Positions 49,959 to 60,690 of a stretch of DNA of 64,000 nt are shown piece by piece; the first letter of the stretch is position 1; each line of letters starts with the position of its first letter. This stretch comes from Schistocephalus solidus (Eukaryota > Platyhelminthes > Cestoda > Diphyllobothriidea > Diphyllobothriidae), in contig WEDG01003967.1 in assembly GCA_017591395.1 (NCBI GenBank), forward strand, positions 1-64,000, read 5' to 3'. The notes beneath the pieces are model-generated. The model was given only the letters and a program-made list of their open reading frames with translations, made no database searches and was not told the DNA's origin. The translations under genes and the position numbers were made by a program.

Positions 49959-51029
49959 GGGCGTGTTTGCCGGGAAAACACAGGTCCACCATCGCTGGCA
50001 GTCCTCCTGTTCATCGCTGGGGGTCGTAGTTGATGCGATGGTTGATTTTTGGTCCGTATCCGAGTCCTTAAGGACCGTGATTTCCTCACTCTTTTCGATT
50101 CCTGGCGTGACAATTACTCGGCAATCTGTCTCAGTGTCCTCGGGACTAATGGTCACCCGCATCCTCTCCGCTTTGCCTAAAAATTTTCCCTGACAAAATC
50201 GTAACACAGAATAGGGAGCCGCGAAATCATTGCGCTCACTAATTTACTGCGGGCCAGAAAAGCATGACTCAAGTACTTTACGGCTCACGCGGTTGTTAGC
50301 CCTTGCGAGAATTTTGGCCCCATCAAATTTGATGGTGAGGCCTGGTCCCATCGCATGATCCACGACTTCCGAGTTAATGTCTTTCCTCCTCACTGCTGCC
50401 GCGTGCTCGGCCATTCGCGTGCAGAGTATTATCCCAGTTTCTCCGACGTAGTTTCTTTGTCCGCAACTGCAGCAGTTTTTGCAAACAGCTCCAGACGTTT
50501 CTTGCCGTGGTAGCATGTCATTTGAGCTCTTTATTCGGGGTCTGATAGTTGCGTCTAGTCGGTGTGCAACTCCGACTCCGCGTGGTGTAAGAAGGCGGCT
50601 AACAGATCCCGAGACTTTTTTCACGTGCGATAGTGCTCGCCAAAAGTTGAGGCTGATGCAGTTTAGTCTCTTGTCCTGGTTTGTGCATGCAATTGTCGAC
50701 AAGGTTGCGCGGGTAGCCGTTTGCTCTGAACACTTTTTGAAGAAACTGCAATTCGGCAACCCTGTCTTCTGGTTCGCTGCAGTGGGTCACAACATGCCGA
50801 TATAGTGCCCATGCGAAACTGCGTTTATGATGGATTGGGGGGTTGCTGCTGAAGGTCAGTTCTTGCGTTGTATTTGTCGCTTTCCTGAATAATTTAGTTT
50901 TAAGGACACCTTAATCTTTGAGGTATACGAGGACATTAAGGAAGGCTAGCTGATTGTTTTCCTCTTCCTCGATCGTAAATTGGATTTCAGACCTATGGGG
51001 TGCCAAATAATGAGGCCGAAAGACGCGGT

Positions 51030-51375
51030 ATCATAGCAGAAATGTCTGGAGTTGTTTATCGAATCTGCTGCAGTTGCGGATAAAACAACTAAGTCGGAGA
51101 AACTGGGAGACTACTCTGCACTCGAATAGCCGAGCACGTGGCAGCAGTGAGGAGGAAAGACACTAACTCTCAGGTCGCAGTTCATGTGACGGGACTAGAC
51201 CTAAACTTCAAGTTTGATGAGGCCGAAATTCTTGCAAGTGCTGATAATCGCGTGAGCCGTGAACTGCTTGGGTCATGCTTCTCTAACCGGCAGTCGATTA
51301 ATAAGCGCAATAATCTCGCGGCTTCATATTCTGCGTTGCGATTTTGTTGGATAAATTGTAGACAACCCGTATAAC
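51030..51375 (+). pseudogene. Penelope-like element fragment: GIY-YIG endonuclease, plus strand
   Basis: Reads SGVVYRICCSCG, two stops within the NYVGET motif, then VGETGRLLCTRIAEHVAAVR and KFDEAEILASADNRVSRELL. It is the counterpart of 50490-50245 on the other strand, cut off after LRFCWIN. The tail with the hammerhead is absent here. Confidence 0.78.
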
Positions 51376-51935
51376 TTGATGGATACAATGTATTGTAAAT
51401 GAACATAACATGCTCTTAAAAAATTGCATTATAATAAACTTAAAAACAAGAAGATTTCCTTTTTATGCATGTTTTCTATAAAATATATTTGAATTTATAA
51501 GGACAGCGAAAATCGATGACAAAATGGAATATTACTTAAGTAGTCATTTTTACGGTGTATTCTTTTTGCAGGCGGTCAGAAAGAAGGTTTTTCAAAGCTA
51601 GCATCCTTCCATGCCTGAATTATCTTGGGATTAGGCTGCAAGATAATCAGTATATCAACCAAAATTTCGCTCGACATTTCATGAGATAGGGAATCTACTG
51701 TATATATTATCGTTAAGGGCGTTCACTGATCAGATAACGATACCCCTTTGTCCCGTCATGCCTTTGAGACTAGACTCTTGGTTGAAACAGAGTTCGCTAA
51801 TGGAAAAGCTTGTCTTTTCTTTACCTCTTTCCAATTAGCTATATACATTTCCGGTAAACGGCAACCTAGTAACCCATATTTCTTTTCCTGATTACCCGGG
51901 TCAATCGCCTAGAAATTATTCTCCGGCCATTTTAG

Positions 51936-52022
51936 ATGAACAACCGTATGCCTAATTCGACCGCCATGGTATCTCACCCACCGTATATAGAAGTGAACGG
52001 AAGACGTTTCTACGTGGTTGTG
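51936..52022 (+). CDS. Candidate host-gene exon 5 of 6 (phase 0-0)
   Basis: 87 bp, acceptor ccggccattttag, donor GTG/gtgagt (strong). It encodes MNNRMPNSTAMVSHPPYIEV then NGRRFYVVV. Reading on past the donor would give a hydrophobic, membrane-like segment to a stop at 52326. The GTGAGT donor and the phase-0 acceptor at 52414 make splicing the better model, but a membrane-anchored alternative form cannot be excluded. Confidence 0.4.
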
Positions 52023-52413
52023 GTGAGTCTCACATTTAGTGGCCTTTTTCTCCTATTATTCCTATTTTCATGGCTCCCAACGGGTGTGTTTCTGAGGTTT
52101 CGCTGTCAACTGTTCGCCCCTGTTATTAGTGATGACAATATGGCAGCTTTATTATGTTCACAGCGATCCAAAGTTCTCTCTGCCTCCAACCAGAATTCAA
52201 ATGATATGAACATAGGCGGTGGTTCTTTTGATTCTATTTCGTGTATCTTCCGTTGCTATCAACTGGTCGTGATCTCGATGGCCGCGGTCCCTGTGGCGGT
52301 TGCAGGGACGTATATGGTGGTTAGGTAGTGGTACCAGTGAACGGTGCTTATGAGGCTCGTGACAGTACCGGTGGTGATTATACTGGTGATCAATTCTATT
52401 CTTCCTTCTACAG

Positions 52414-52580
52414 ACTCCTTCCCTCCGAAATTACCGTGGCCTTCAAGCTTTTAGGGATAGTTTCGTCAACACAACCACGAAATGTGACCGGCCCACCGTA
52501 ATTGTGGACCCTACTCTTCAAACGCAATTTCGGGAAGACATGCTGAGGTACGAGCGCAAACTTGTGCGAGCATGGCAACG
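52414..52580 (+). CDS. Candidate host-gene exon 6 of 6 (phase 0-2)
   Basis: 167 bp, acceptor attcttccttctacag, donor AACG/gtatgt. It encodes TPSLRNYRGLQAFRDSFVN, then TVIVDPTLQTQFREDMLRYE and RKLVRAWQ. The chain must continue in a phase-2 exon that I could not locate with confidence downstream. Confidence 0.4.
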
Positions 52581-53751
52581 GTATGTGAGCAGTGTCGTAA
52601 TTTTTCAAATCTTTATGAAGTGCGGTTCACCACACCGCCATTTTGACATGAATGTACGCATTTGTAAAAATGCAATTCGAAAACTGCGCGGATGGATAAA
52701 CTAATTGATTTAGTGGTCTCATTCACCTGCGATGCTGTCTTCCGTAGCAAATCACGGGTTGGTGCTTAACAGGGCGATGTCTACGGTGCAATAGGGGTCT
52801 GTCAGCCAGCTAGCATCAGGACGCACCTTTAATAACGTCAATGGCGTAAGGCCCTTCCGATAACCTAGTCTCTGGTGTAGATGAACAGAATTTATCGCTT
52901 TCCAACACCAAAGGGGATAACGAACGGCTGTAAAAGTTCGTTATAGACGAACGCTGGTGGAGTGATAACAGGCATTGATCACTACGATGACATTTGCCTA
53001 GCGATATTACTTTCATTGCCCACGATTAGATTTCGATTATCGGCTGTTGTCAACGCCTAGGACCTTTGCAGCGATGCAGGTGAAATTATCTTATCTCTCT
53101 TCTGGAAGACAAAAACACGCATGGCTCACTCACACTTCCTGGAGCCAGGGCGTCAGGATTTCGGCACGAGACTCGCAGACTTCAGTGGGGATTCCGTAAT
53201 CTCTAGGTGCCGCCCTATTACATTGATAATGATTATTCAGGATGGACGACGCTGAATAGGCTGGAGAAGGATAAAGCCGCGCTGGAAAAGAGAGCTAATT
53301 GGTGATAGATTGGTCATTAAAGGTCCTCGAGATGTTCATCCCAACTCTCGAGCTTGACCAAGCTGCCAGGAGTAAAGTTCGCACTCATCGCGAACAGTCA
53401 CTCGGTGTAGAGGGCTTAACAGAATTTTAGTGTTACCGATGTTTAAGGCTTACACTATGGGGTCTTCTCTAACCGAATTTGACGTCCTTTTTCGGGAACG
53501 AACACCTTAACGGTCATTGAGCTGCTCCAGTCATTGTCGTTTAGGCCCTAACTGGTAAATTTCAGGGCTCTGTTAGCTGCCTCCCTGACTGATAGCTTCA
53601 GTGACGACCATTTGCCACTCTGTGCCCTCTACTCCATTTGTACAGCTGAGAAAAGGGTGAATTTCTTTGCTCACTGTCTCGGATTCGTCGGATTTGCATA
53701 CTTTCCTGCCATTGAGATGTCATTTTCCAGCTAATTTGGATGCTGGTAAAA
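52581..53751. other. No supported gene
   Basis: Presumed intronic or intergenic. It contains several AG/GT pairs that could flank tiny exons, but none fits the phase-2 exit of the exon at 52580. Confidence 0.3.
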
Positions 53752-54207
53752 GTTCTGTCGGTTCGGTGCAGGCAACCACCGCAGCATATTTTCCGGGGTC
53801 ACATGGACCGCTGTGACGGAGGGTGACACGGGAATCAATATCCGGAATCTTGTTTTCCTGAATTCGGACTTCGGGTAGCCAGAAAACGTACACATTGTGC
53901 TAACAGGGACTTCCAATGCTGGACCCGGATCGCAGCTGGGATCCGTTTCCGTGGAAAGCTTGAGGTTCCTTGACGGGTCTCCAACTGCCGTTCAGTCTTT
54001 AGGCGTTCTGACTGAATAACCTAACCGCGGGACAGACAAATTTCTTTTGACGGCAGCTCGCGACCGTCATGTCACAGTGCCATTATCGGGTCCAGGAGCA
54101 TGTTATAAGGCAGTCTGCGTGCCAGACCTCAGCTCTGCGCCCAATGCTAGCACTGTCGCTGCTGGTCCGCAATCCGGCAGAGAGCCTGTTTACTTTAGAG
54201 CATAACT
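53752..54207 (+). pseudogene. Decayed open frame of unknown identity (~150 codons, two internal stops)
   Basis: One frame stays protein-like across two internal stops (TAG at 53876-53878, TAA at about 54016) and ends at TAA about 54205. It includes SGVTWTAVTEGDTGINIRNL, LTGTSNAGPGSQLGSVSVES and VPLSGPGACYKAVCVPDLSS. No domain was recognised. Short introns around the stops would shift the frame, so I favour a pseudogene, or a dead mobile-element protein, over a spliced gene. Confidence 0.35.
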
Positions 54208-54429
54208 AGGAGCGTTCATTTTTCCCCCACCATTGGCAGGGGGCTTGTAGACGTGCTAACGGATAAACCCATCGCCTCTGCTTTCCTCGCCCCATGCACT
54301 CGTCCTGCGTTTTTGTGCTTGAATGGACAGACACTGTACTTTACCTGCCTTTTGAAAATCCATATACTATCACCCGAAATATTCTCGCCTATTGACGTAT
54401 TGTTCTTTTTTTCGATTTCTGCATTACAG

Positions 54430-54480
54430 ACACGATCAGAAGGAAAATGCAGATCCTTCCGGCTGATTCGCATGTCCAAG
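54430..54480 (+). CDS. Possible 51-bp exon
   Basis: Flanked by a strong acceptor (ttttttcgatttctgcattacag, minus its first three bases) and donor AAG/gttagt. Frame 0 gives TRSEGKCRSFRLIRMSK. The phase-2 reading needed to follow the exon at 52580 hits a stop, so a missing exon or a different gene would be required. Confidence 0.2.
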
Positions 54481-54649
54481 GTTAGTGGTGGTTTATCGTG
54501 GAAGCCTTCACCTCTGAAAATATACACGCTAGTCCGCCGTATCCCCTCTGAGGGGTGGTGGAGGTTTTTAGGATGAGGCATTGTAGCCTTTCCGTTAATG
54601 GAAATTAAAATAACAGGCTTCCCTCAGCAGTTATCAATTTTCCCAGTGC

Positions 54650-54725
<76 letters not shown>

Positions 54726-54747
54726 ATAGTAGTAGTAGTAGTAGTAA
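54650..54747. repeat. (TAG)n microsatellite
   Basis: About 98 bp of GTA/TAG repeats, broken once near 54725 (taatag). Confidence 0.97.
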
Positions 54748-57700
54748 TTTCCAGGTATTATCGAAATAAGTATGCATTATCGCTCGAGCTGGCTGGAGAA
54801 ATAAAACTCCCGACGACTAAATAGGATTGTATTCAAGACGATAAAATTAAAGCCCGTTAAAAAACTGCAGCCTTGCTCAGGTACCCGCTGTATTTTAATT
54901 TGCCCTCTCTCCCCCTGCCCATGCCGCATAAGTTCCTTTTTTCGCCACAGCAATTATGACTTCCTATCGAACAGGAGTTCCATTGTTCTAACGCACAGGA
55001 TGTCTGAGGTTGTGTGCTTTCAGAATACCCGACTTGAGTTCCTTCCGTTTTTCAGCCTCCACTGTATCGCCCTCCACGAATGAACCCCTTCAAGCGCCCT
55101 GTCTCCTACACAGTATTCTTGCCGACTTTAATCCACTTTTACGTTTCTTCCTTATCGCAGCTTTCCATATTCCTGCATTTCTATTATTTTTTTTCAATAT
55201 ACTACGTACGAGCTTGTTGTCGTCTTTGTTGTCAATCCTCGAAGTAGCACCTGATGCCACTTGTTATCTAAGCCTTACTGGTTTTTTGCCGAAGGTATTC
55301 GGTCATTTTTGATCTATTATGGTTACATAGTTACTCAATCGACCATAGTGATGGTACCTCTTTCCGAACCTGATGTTCTGTCGGGTAGCAGAGTAGGCGT
55401 CACGGTGCTTTATGCTAAGGATACTTATCTTGGGAAATTTTCCCTCGAATGGGGGAGGGGTGCTCTGAAAATATTTTTCGCTTTGCTTTTAAAGCGCAAG
55501 GGGACTCAACTGTTGATAGGGGTGGGTCAGAACCGTACCCAGAGAGGGCGTAGGCGTTTCCTGCGCTGTCCTAGCCATAAGTATGCGCATGTAGTCTTGT
55601 TTGCATCTAGCCTGCGGCATTTCGTCCTCAGGTCTGGGCCTTAACGGGAACTTCGAAAAGTGTCTTGCGCCGGCAGCTGGGCGGAACAGGGGGCACTCGG
55701 AAGTGCAAGGCAGTGCGTCGCCAGGGGCACCCCTCGTCTAGGTCGGAACTCGGCCTAGATTTGAATGCGAATGTGCTACAAGGTCCAAGAGCCTGAAAGG
55801 CGTGGCCACGGACGTGTCAGCGACCCGTGCGCTTGTTCATTACGTGCTGAGGGGCGAGTACATGCCGACAAGCCTTCCTCCGCATAAAACCCGGGGAACA
55901 AAGAGATGGGGAAGCGTCTGCACGAACTTTCGTGCTTGGGACACGACCTTTGCGGGATTCTTTTCTGCATCTCGGTCAGTAACCGATGCACGACAGCCTG
56001 CTAACGAGAAATCAGTCGATCGACCGTAAGGATGGATTTGAAGTAGAGAAAATCGGTCCAGATCTTCGGACAGCATGAGCTTGAACTCGCAGTGGAATCG
56101 CCGCAACATGCCGTTGGAAGCCAGTTAGAAGGTGTTGCCCGAGCCTGGATGCGTTCAAGAAAGATTAGTCTTGGAGTTTGAAACTGGACTATCCATTCGG
56201 TGGTGGCTGGAATCCTTGGAACTGATATAGCCTTGGAGTACGGTCTTTGCATCTGCGTTTGGCGGGGTAAGACGTACTACTGTCCAATTCAGGCTAGTGG
56301 TTAGTGCTAACAATTGGAAAGGCGATAAAATGGGTTGTTAAAGTGAACGTTGAGAAACTGGTCGCCGGGGCTTGGTTGACAACGTCTAGGCTTTGGCGAC
56401 CTTGAAAACACCGGCCAAAGTGCCTCTGTCGACTGGTGTGCATTTCTCATTTCTTGTTCCTATGTGTGACAGGAAAACAGAGGGCGATGATGAGACATAG
56501 TGATAGGCACAGCTGACGGTGCTGTCACCACTGTACCGTGGAGCCTGTTCGTCCGAATGCCCACTAGTTATCCCCTGCGGGTTAGGCAACTGGGGTGCAG
56601 TCTGGACAGTGCTGCATTGGGTCTCGGCTTTGGAGACCTTACTGGAGACAAGGGTCCAAAACTATTGTTGCGCCGTCGTGCAGAGTCCTGCCTGACCACC
56701 TCCAGACTTCCGTTACTTGTCGTTCTTTGGCTGCAGTTACCTTTGATGATAGACTCCGAACGAGTTCAGACAAATAAATGGTTTCGGTGATCGAACCGGC
56801 TTCTTATTCCTTACTCATACACGCTATGTGCACTGCAATCGTACGCAAGGCCTCGTTTATCTTCAAAGGTACAAGCAACACGTTTTTACAATCAGTGTCC
56901 GTGCTGTTACTCGCAAAATGAATGGCAGAAAGTTTGCGAAATTTACTACGTGCATCCGATGACAGGCTTAAAGATACAAAGTACCCAGTGGGCACCTCAC
57001 AGAATGAGACTGCAAACTGAAAACGTTTTAGGTTATCCGCATGAAATAGTAACTCCTTTCTCCCGCAACGACTTTTCAGTGGATCCAGTGCATAATTGAA
57101 ACTGATATTTGCAAAATCAGAACATTTCCTAACGTAAGAAACAGGCCGAACTCGTCTAGCTGCTGGCTCAGTCCCCAATGTTTTGCACTGGCACTGCTTA
57201 ATCCCAGAACTGCTGTGATACATGCGCGTGGCATGTCTTAGACGGAGGCTTTTCGTCGCTGTCGGGCTGGAAAATCATTAAGACGCATAGGAGATGAATG
57301 CTGGATGGTAAAAACTGGTTTCTCATGGCTGACGCCGAGTTGTGGCAAACTATCAAAGCAGGAGGCGTAGACTTTACCGTCCGTAGGCTATCGACTGACC
57401 TTACTCAAACGCACGCCATCAAAGATGACTGAAGATTAGGTTAGATAAGCTTCTCATTTGCCAAGTTCCCATGCTCCTACGAAGTAGCTGCGGGATATTT
57501 GCTAACAGGATGCCGAAGTAAGTGAACTCCAAGTCCGAACTCCTCTAGCACTCCATCTTAGTTTACTCTGAGACTCTTAGATCTAAATAATTATTTTGCC
57601 CAATAATAACGGGCTCAACTGAATGACACCTCAGAGTTTCGTCTTACCATGAAAGTACATTTGTTCACAGCCTCGTTCACAGTACGAATAGATGTTTCAA

Positions 57701-57884
57701 CTCCTGCCGCCCGCAGCAAAACGGAGGAGAATACGAACCAACTATTATGCACGCACCTCAATAGCCTCTCGCTGTCATCACTGAACGACTAGTATAAGTC
57801 ACTAATTTCTTCGTATTGTTTCAGTTATCGCGGAACTCTCCTTTCTTGTTCACCCAAACGTGTAGGTATTTTGTTTGTCTTCAG
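54748..57884. other. No gene recognised
   Basis: Several frames of 70-140 codons occur (for example 55261-55644 plus and 56804-57223 minus), none with a recognisable motif. Higher GC at 55.5-56.7 kb makes chance open frames more likely. Confidence 0.35.
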
Positions 57885-58103
57885 GGCGTCCAGATTGCCA
57901 GTCCTAGTAGTCCTTCTCCCCTGCCGGATACTTTGTCAACGTCGGAAGCAGAGTTGTGCCGCGGAGTGCATAAATTGTCCGTCCCTTTGTCCGAAATAGC
58001 GATCGTGATCGCGATGCGCCCATTCAACTCAACCCCCACCCCACCCCCTCCTAACGCCTCAGCTGGGCACAGACTGACAGAAAACGAGGGTGGCCGCATT
58101 TGA
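57885..58103 (+). CDS. Possible terminal exon
   Basis: Begins after a strong acceptor (tttgtttgtcttcag) and is open to a TGA at 58101-58103. It gives about 72 aa with LCRGVHKLSVPLSEIAIVIA and a Pro/Thr-rich stretch STPTPPPPN. It could be the last exon of the plus-strand gene at 45-52 kb, but the linking exons are not identified. No domain was recognised. Confidence 0.22.
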   Translation, partial: GVQIASPSSPSPLPDTLSTSEAELCRGVHKLSVPLSEIAIVIAMRPFNSTPTPPPPNASAGHRLTENEGGRI

Positions 58104-58734
58104 TCAACCTCAGCTGCTGAGCCGGGGAGGACTGCAATTTTTTCATAAAGTCTCACAGACAAAAATGACAACTCACCCATCTCAATGGCCCCTTGAAGAC
58201 TTTGCATGGCCAGAAATCAGTCATCACCCGGTGGTCGTACACTCCTGACCGCTTCAGTGTTGTCGCTCATGCCTCCCTCCCCACACCAGCGTGGTGAAAC
58301 ATGATTTGGAGTGTGTGCGCAGTGGCATCAATTGACTCTCTTTGCTTGGACGAGGTGAGGAGTTGTTTGGCCCCACGCCGCTTACCTTGACCCTGAAGGC
58401 CTCAGTTGCATATCCAACCCCAGCTTGTGCATAAGGTGGCCGGGTAAACAAATGCCATTTCGTATTTTCGGGAGCCCTTCATGGTCCTCTGTGTGCAAAA
58501 ACCAGACGTTGAAGTGTCAGCATGATCAACTATGGTCAACTACCACGTGGGCTATCAACAAAGTCGCTCCACAGGGCTACCTGTAATTAACTGGGTCTGT
58601 TTATAGCCTAGCTCTGCTGACAGAAAAAGTTACTGAGAGACAGTCAAATGCCGTTTGGGCATGTGAACACTCAGTGGTAATAGATGAGATGCACCGCTTC
58701 TTAGGCCACCTGGGTGCTCTGGCGCGCGTAGAAG

Positions 58735-59165
58735 GGTTCGCCAACACTGTCGGGCACTACGCGCACGCACGTATCAGAAAATTGACCGGGTAGGACGGTG
58801 GCTTAATGCTGGGGTAGGGGGGGGAGAGAGAGAGAGGTCGACAGCTCAGCGCATTTTACTCACTATAAACAATCTGACGCACTTGAAACTATCACTGTAC
58901 GTAAAACGCCGTGGCTTGAAAGGTTGCCGACTAAAAAAATAATTCGGGCCGCGTGATCAGCTCATTGTGTGTGTTTGTTCTTGTGTCCAGGGGTGTAGGG
59001 ATATTAGTTAGGGGTAGCACCACACAGATAGCATTTGGTCCCTCTATTTGTCTCATACAGGTGGTGAATGCTCCTGACGCCGCCTCTAACTGGTGCCCAA
59101 CTCTCATATGTGGCTCCTTGAAGTTGGGTTTTTCCCAGTGGCCACACCCCGAGCAACCATCACGA
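58735..59165 (+). repeat. Dispersed repeat family D, copy upstream of RTE
   Basis: Shares with 62.16-62.40 kb the run 'cgcatcagacaactgaccgg'-like, 'gaggtcgacag', 'ctcactataaacaatctgac', then the 'aggttgcc' part. A G/GA-rich stretch (58811-58838) matches the G-run at 62243-62260. Confidence 0.65.
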
Positions 59166-59169
59166 TCGG

Positions 59170-59340
59170 CGGGCTAAACTAGGTTAGAGTCTCCGCTGAT
59201 ATGTGTGCCTCCCCATCCGTTATGTCTGACTCCCGAACTTTCCACCTCGATTAGTCCTACGATGGGAGGCGACAGCAACCCCCTAGGCGGCCCAGGCTAA
59301 CTCGGGTCGCTCTCCCACTAATACAAAACCGTGACCCATA
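59170..59340 (+). mobile_element. RTE 5' leader, joined directly to RT region
   Basis: 'ggctaactcgggt' and 'aaaccgtgacccatagtgg' match the leader before the endonuclease at 36.24-36.30 kb. Here the sequence passes straight into the linker/RT coding part at 59341. The endonuclease has therefore been deleted from this copy. Confidence 0.55.
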
Positions 59341-60690
59341 GTGGACCGACTCCCTCAAGTGGACACGAACAATGACCTGGATCTGCCGCCTTCCCTACCA
59401 GAAACCATCCGGGCCGTGCAGCAGATTTCCAGCGATAAAGCACCGGGATCCGATGCCATCCCATCGGAAGTCTACAAGCACGGTGGGCTCTGGCTGATGG
59501 CAGAACTCCCAACACTCTTCCAGGAGATGTGGCGCCAAGGAAAAGTTCCTCAGGGTTTCAAAGACATGACCATCGTCCATCTCTGCAAATGGAAGGGGAA
59601 CCGGCAACTCTGTGATAATCACAGAGGCATCTCGTTGCTCAACATCGCCGGGAAGATCTTCGCTCATATCCTTCTCAATCGTCTGAACCGTCACCTACCT
59701 GCTCCCGGAAAGCCAATGTGGCTTCCGCCGACACCCCGGAACAACCGACATGATATTTGCCACCCGCCAGCTACAAGATTAGTGCCAGAAGATGCGAACT
59801 CACCTATACACTACCTTCGTGGATCTGACGAAAGACTTTGACACGCTGAATCGCGACGGACTGTGGAAAGTCATGCAGAAATTCGGCCGTCCTGAGCGGT
59901 TCATGCACATGGTGCGTCAGCTACATGAGGGGATGACGGCGTGCGTCACTGACAACGGGACGGTATCCGAAGCATTCGTAGTGACCAACGGAGTGAAGCA
60001 GGGCTGCATCTTGTTCTGTTCAGTCTCATGCTCTCGGCTATGCTGATGGACGCCTACCGTGATGAACAGCCTGGGATCCGCATCGCCTATAGAACTGACG
60101 GACCCCTTATCAACAGTCGGCGTATGCAGGCCACAACGCGCGTGTCTACGACTACAGTCCATGACGTCCTCGTTGCGGACGACTGCGCCCTTAACCCCGT
60201 GACGGAGGAGGTCATGCAAAGGAGCATTGACCTCTTTGCCGCAGGCTGCGCCGAAGCCAGTCAGGCCTACGGCCGGCTGCAGGCCTCCGTGTGAATCGCC
60301 ACGGTATTCACCTGAACACTAAACTGAAGATGTACAAGGCCGTCGTCTTGACGACACTCCTTTACGGAGCAGAGACCTGGACCGCCTACTCGAACCAAGC
60401 CAGGAAGCTAAATCACTTCCTTCTCAGCTGCCTTCGTAGAATACTGAATCTGAGATGGCAAGACAGGATCCCGGACACGGAAGTCCTGGAGCGGACCGGA
60501 ATCCTCAGCATCCATGCCATGCTGAGGCAAGTGCAACTGCGATGGATTGGCCGCCTGGTGAGGATGGACGACGAGCGATTACCCAAACGAATTGTCTACG
60601 GAGATGTTGCTACGGGTGCTCGCCGACAGGGAGGTCAAATACGACGCTACAAGGACACTTTGAAGAAATCTCTGAAGCAACTGTGAATCA
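59341..60690 (+). pseudogene. RTE-type reverse transcriptase, internally deleted
   Basis: In order across shifting frames: LPQVDTNNDLDLPPS, SSDKAPGSDAIPSEVYKHGG (59430-59490), NRQLCDNHRGISLLNIAGKI (about 59600-59655), FVDLTKDFDTLNRDGLWKVM (59814, first catalytic aspartate), VTNGVKQGCI (59980), VSTTTVHDVLVADDCAL (about 60141-60190, catalytic ADD), then [20 protein letters not shown] and [20 protein letters not shown]. Against the family the copy lacks about 75 codons between AAGC and [10 protein letters not shown] (about 60248) and a few codons at 60010, with a further break at 59700. No functional protein is possible. Confidence 0.85.

Larger units (their letters stand above)
49850..51020 (-). 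pseudogene. Penelope-like element: RT end and GIY-YIG endonuclease, with terminal region
   Basis: Minus strand, N to C: FTIEEEENNQLAFLNVLVYL (about 50985-50925), NTTQELTFSSNPPIHHKRSF, HCSEPEDRVAELQFLQKVFR then ANGYPRNLVDNC (about 50785-50690), a linker with VGVAHRLDATIRP, and the GIY-YIG module SGAVCKNCCSCGQRNYVGET then RMAEHAAAVRRKD (about 50490-50370), ending RVSRKVLESCFSGPQ at about 50245. In these elements the RT is fused to a GIY-YIG nuclease that cuts the target. The RT palm is missing (5' truncation) and frames shift. Downstream, 49990-49830 is the terminal region with a TATA-like box and hammerhead. Confidence 0.8.
49465..51710. mobile_element. Large imperfect inverted repeat built from two Penelope-like copies
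   Basis: Left flank 49465-49830 is the reverse complement of right flank 51380-51710; for example 'cctcatgaaatgtcga' at 49481 pairs with 'tcgacatttcatgag' at 51670, and 'ctttctgaccg' at 49608 pairs with 'cggtcagaaag' at 51575. The inner parts are Penelope coding remnants facing away from each other (minus 51020-49850 and plus 51030-51375). The whole lies within the intron 49439-51935 of the candidate host gene. Confidence 0.75.

Noticed and set aside
51936..52328. Single 130-aa membrane protein, possibly an integrin alpha tail
   Set aside because: A strong GTGAGT donor at 52023 and the phase-0 acceptor at 52414 make the hydrophobic part more likely intronic. Integrin similarity of neighbouring exons is faint.
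59395..59694. Minus-strand frames over the RTE (for example 59395-59694 and 60647-61123)
   Set aside because: They are antisense shadows of the RT and zinc-finger coding strand.
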